A stretch of 49,685 nt of DNA, taken from Cytophagales bacterium. GTDB taxonomy: Bacteria; Bacteroidota; Bacteroidia; Cytophagales; Cyclobacteriaceae. Of this stretch, positions 48,381 through 49,685 are shown piece by piece (within the stretch, counting starts at the first letter, position 1; each line of letters begins with the position of its first letter). Both the position numbers and the translations under genes were made by a program. The notes under the pieces are model-generated. The model had not been told where the DNA came from. It was given only the letters and a program-made list of their open reading frames with translations, and did not search any database. The DNA is taken from contig SXYU01000093.1 of assembly GCA_005788235.1 (NCBI GenBank), forward strand, positions 1 through 49,685, read 5' to 3'.

Positions 48381-49685
48381 ATGAAATTCTTAAGTTACTT
48401 TCTTTTACTTCTAATTGGAACTAGTCCTATTGCACTAGCTCAGCAACTCCTTGTCCTCGATTCCGAAAGCCAAAAACCACTTACAGGAGTCCAGATTTTT
48501 GATAGAAAATCAAAAGCAAGCAACTTCACTACAGAAGAAGGAATTGCCAGCCTTTCCGAGTTTCAAGGTAGAAATCCACTTACTTTTTCTCTGCTAGGAT
48601 ACAAAAACAAAACATTTTCTTGGGAAGAACTCGAGGCATTGAATTACTTGATTTACCTAGAATTCAGTTCCCTTACCCTTGCCACTACGGTTATTTCTGC
48701 ATCACGGTGGAACCAAAACGAAGCCGATGTGCCCGGGAAATTGCGACAGCTAAAATCAGAATGGCTTGACTTGCGCAATCCCGCCACTACTGCAGACTGG
48801 TTAGGATCCTCAGGAGAAGTATTTGTTCAAAAAAGTCAATTGGGAGGTGGAAGCCCCATGATTCGGGGATTTTCAGCCAATCGACTCCTCTACTCCATCG
48901 ATGGGGTGAGGATGAATACAGCAATTTTTAGAAGTGGCAACCTCCAACAGGTGATTTCAATCGACCCATTTTCACTTCAAAATACAGAGGTTCTTTTTGG
49001 ACCAGGAGCAGTAATGTACGGATCAGATGCCATTGGTGGGGTGATGGTCTTTGAAACGCTACGTGCAGATCATGAAAATCAGCAACTCAAAGGAAATGTG
49101 GTAAGTCGGTTTTCCTCCGCCTACTCGGAAGAAACGTTTCATGCAGATTTTACTTATGGCAAAGGGAAATGGGCATTCGTTACAAGTGCCTCCCACTTTT
49201 CCTTTGGAGATTTGATCATGGGGAAAAATAAAGGTCAAGGCTCTTACCTTCGGTACTCCTTTGTGGAAAGAATCAATGGGATAGACCAAGAAATCACCAA
49301 CTCCAATCCAAGAAAACAGATAGGCTCTGGCTACAAGCAGGTGAATCTGATGCAGAAAATCAGTTTCAAAGGTTCCGAAAATTCGACCATCGACTATGGA
49401 TTTCATTATTCATCTACCAGTAATATTCCTCGTTACGACCGCTTAATTGAAAGGAATAACGGAAAATTAAGATTTGCAAGGTGGGATTATGGCCCTCAAC
49501 GCTGGATGATGCAGCAGCTCAACTGGAAGACCACAAACCCTTCTAAGCTTTATGACCAAGCAAAAATTACAGCAGCTTTTCAATTTTTTGAAGAAAGTCG
49601 AATCGACCGTCAAGTAGGCAATGCAACTCAATTTGAACGTGTCGAAAAGGTTGATGCTTCTTCGATCAATGCTGACTTTATCAAA
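48381..49685 (+). CDS. TonB-dependent receptor, heme/hemoglobin-receptor-like (3' end outside window)
   Basis: Not in ORF track because no stop in window. MKFLSYFLLLLIGTSPIALAQQ...; plug 'GSSGEVFVQKSQLGGGSPMIRGFSANRLLYSIDGVRMNTAIFRSGNLQQVISIDPFSLQNTEVLFGPGAVMYGSDAIGGVM'. Confidence 0.92.
   Translation, partial: MKFLSYFLLLLIGTSPIALAQQLLVLDSESQKPLTGVQIFDRKSKASNFTTEEGIASLSEFQGRNPLTFSLLGYKNKTFSWEELEALNYLIYLEFSSLTLATTVISASRWNQNEADVPGKLRQLKSEWLDLRNPATTADWLGSSGEVFVQKSQLGGGSPMIRGFSANRLLYSIDGVRMNTAIFRSGNLQQVISIDPFSLQNTEVLFGPGAVMYGSDAIGGVMVFETLRADHENQQLKGNVVSRFSSAYSEETFHADFTYGKGKWAFVTSASHFSFGDLIMGKNKGQGSYLRYSFVERINGIDQEITNSNPRKQIGSGYKQVNLMQKISFKGSENSTIDYGFHYSSTSNIPRYDRLIERNNGKLRFARWDYGPQRWMMQQLNWKTTNPSKLYDQAKITAAFQFFEESRIDRQVGNATQFERVEKVDASSINADFIK

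Noticed and set aside
49059-49406. 115-aa minus-strand ORF near the window end
   Set aside because: Antisense to the truncated TonB receptor, which the ORF track omits only because it has no stop in the window
1-49685. CRISPR arrays, rRNA, integrases, transposases, toxin-antitoxin or phage-defence islands
   Set aside because: No repeat-spacer pattern, rRNA core or corresponding protein families were seen by eye; gene content is mainly chromosomal housekeeping

Overview
The window is a gene-dense, moderate-GC chromosomal segment from a Bacteroidota member, probably Cytophagales/Cyclobacteriaceae-like. That placement rests on gene content: IPExxxVDY family protein, TIGR02757, long Lgt, and TAnnTTTG-type promoters. 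About 50 genes can be supported, mostly housekeeping: an Lhr-like helicase tail, rmuC, an Nramp-like transporter, greA, mgtE, rsmA, pdxA, DUF177-rpmF, fabH-efp-accB-accC, pyk, acpP-fabF-rnc-nadE-lgt, yidD, an Omp85-like protein, a LysM protein, NfeD, a truncated globin, plsC, gatC, ilvE, prfB, MATE, Lrp, photolyase, TauE/SafE and a TonB-dependent receptor. I saw no rRNA, tRNA, CRISPR array or intact mobile element. The most notable non-routine signals are: (1) a perfect 22-bp inverted repeat (9-nt spacer) between the divergent photolyase/cryptochrome and TIGR03643-type genes, with both start codons embedded at equivalent positions in the arms; (2) a Crp/Fnr-type regulator relic that keeps one reading frame over 189 codons but has four internal stops and appears to lack its HTH; (3) a promoter followed by a terminator-like hairpin in the greA leader; (4) a canonical RF2 +1 programmed frameshift, missed by the ORF track; (5) a photolyase-like protein apparently lacking the proximal Trp and active-site Asn; (6) an Nramp-family protein lacking the canonical DPGN/MPH metal-ligand motifs. 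All homology calls were made by eye and no database search was run.
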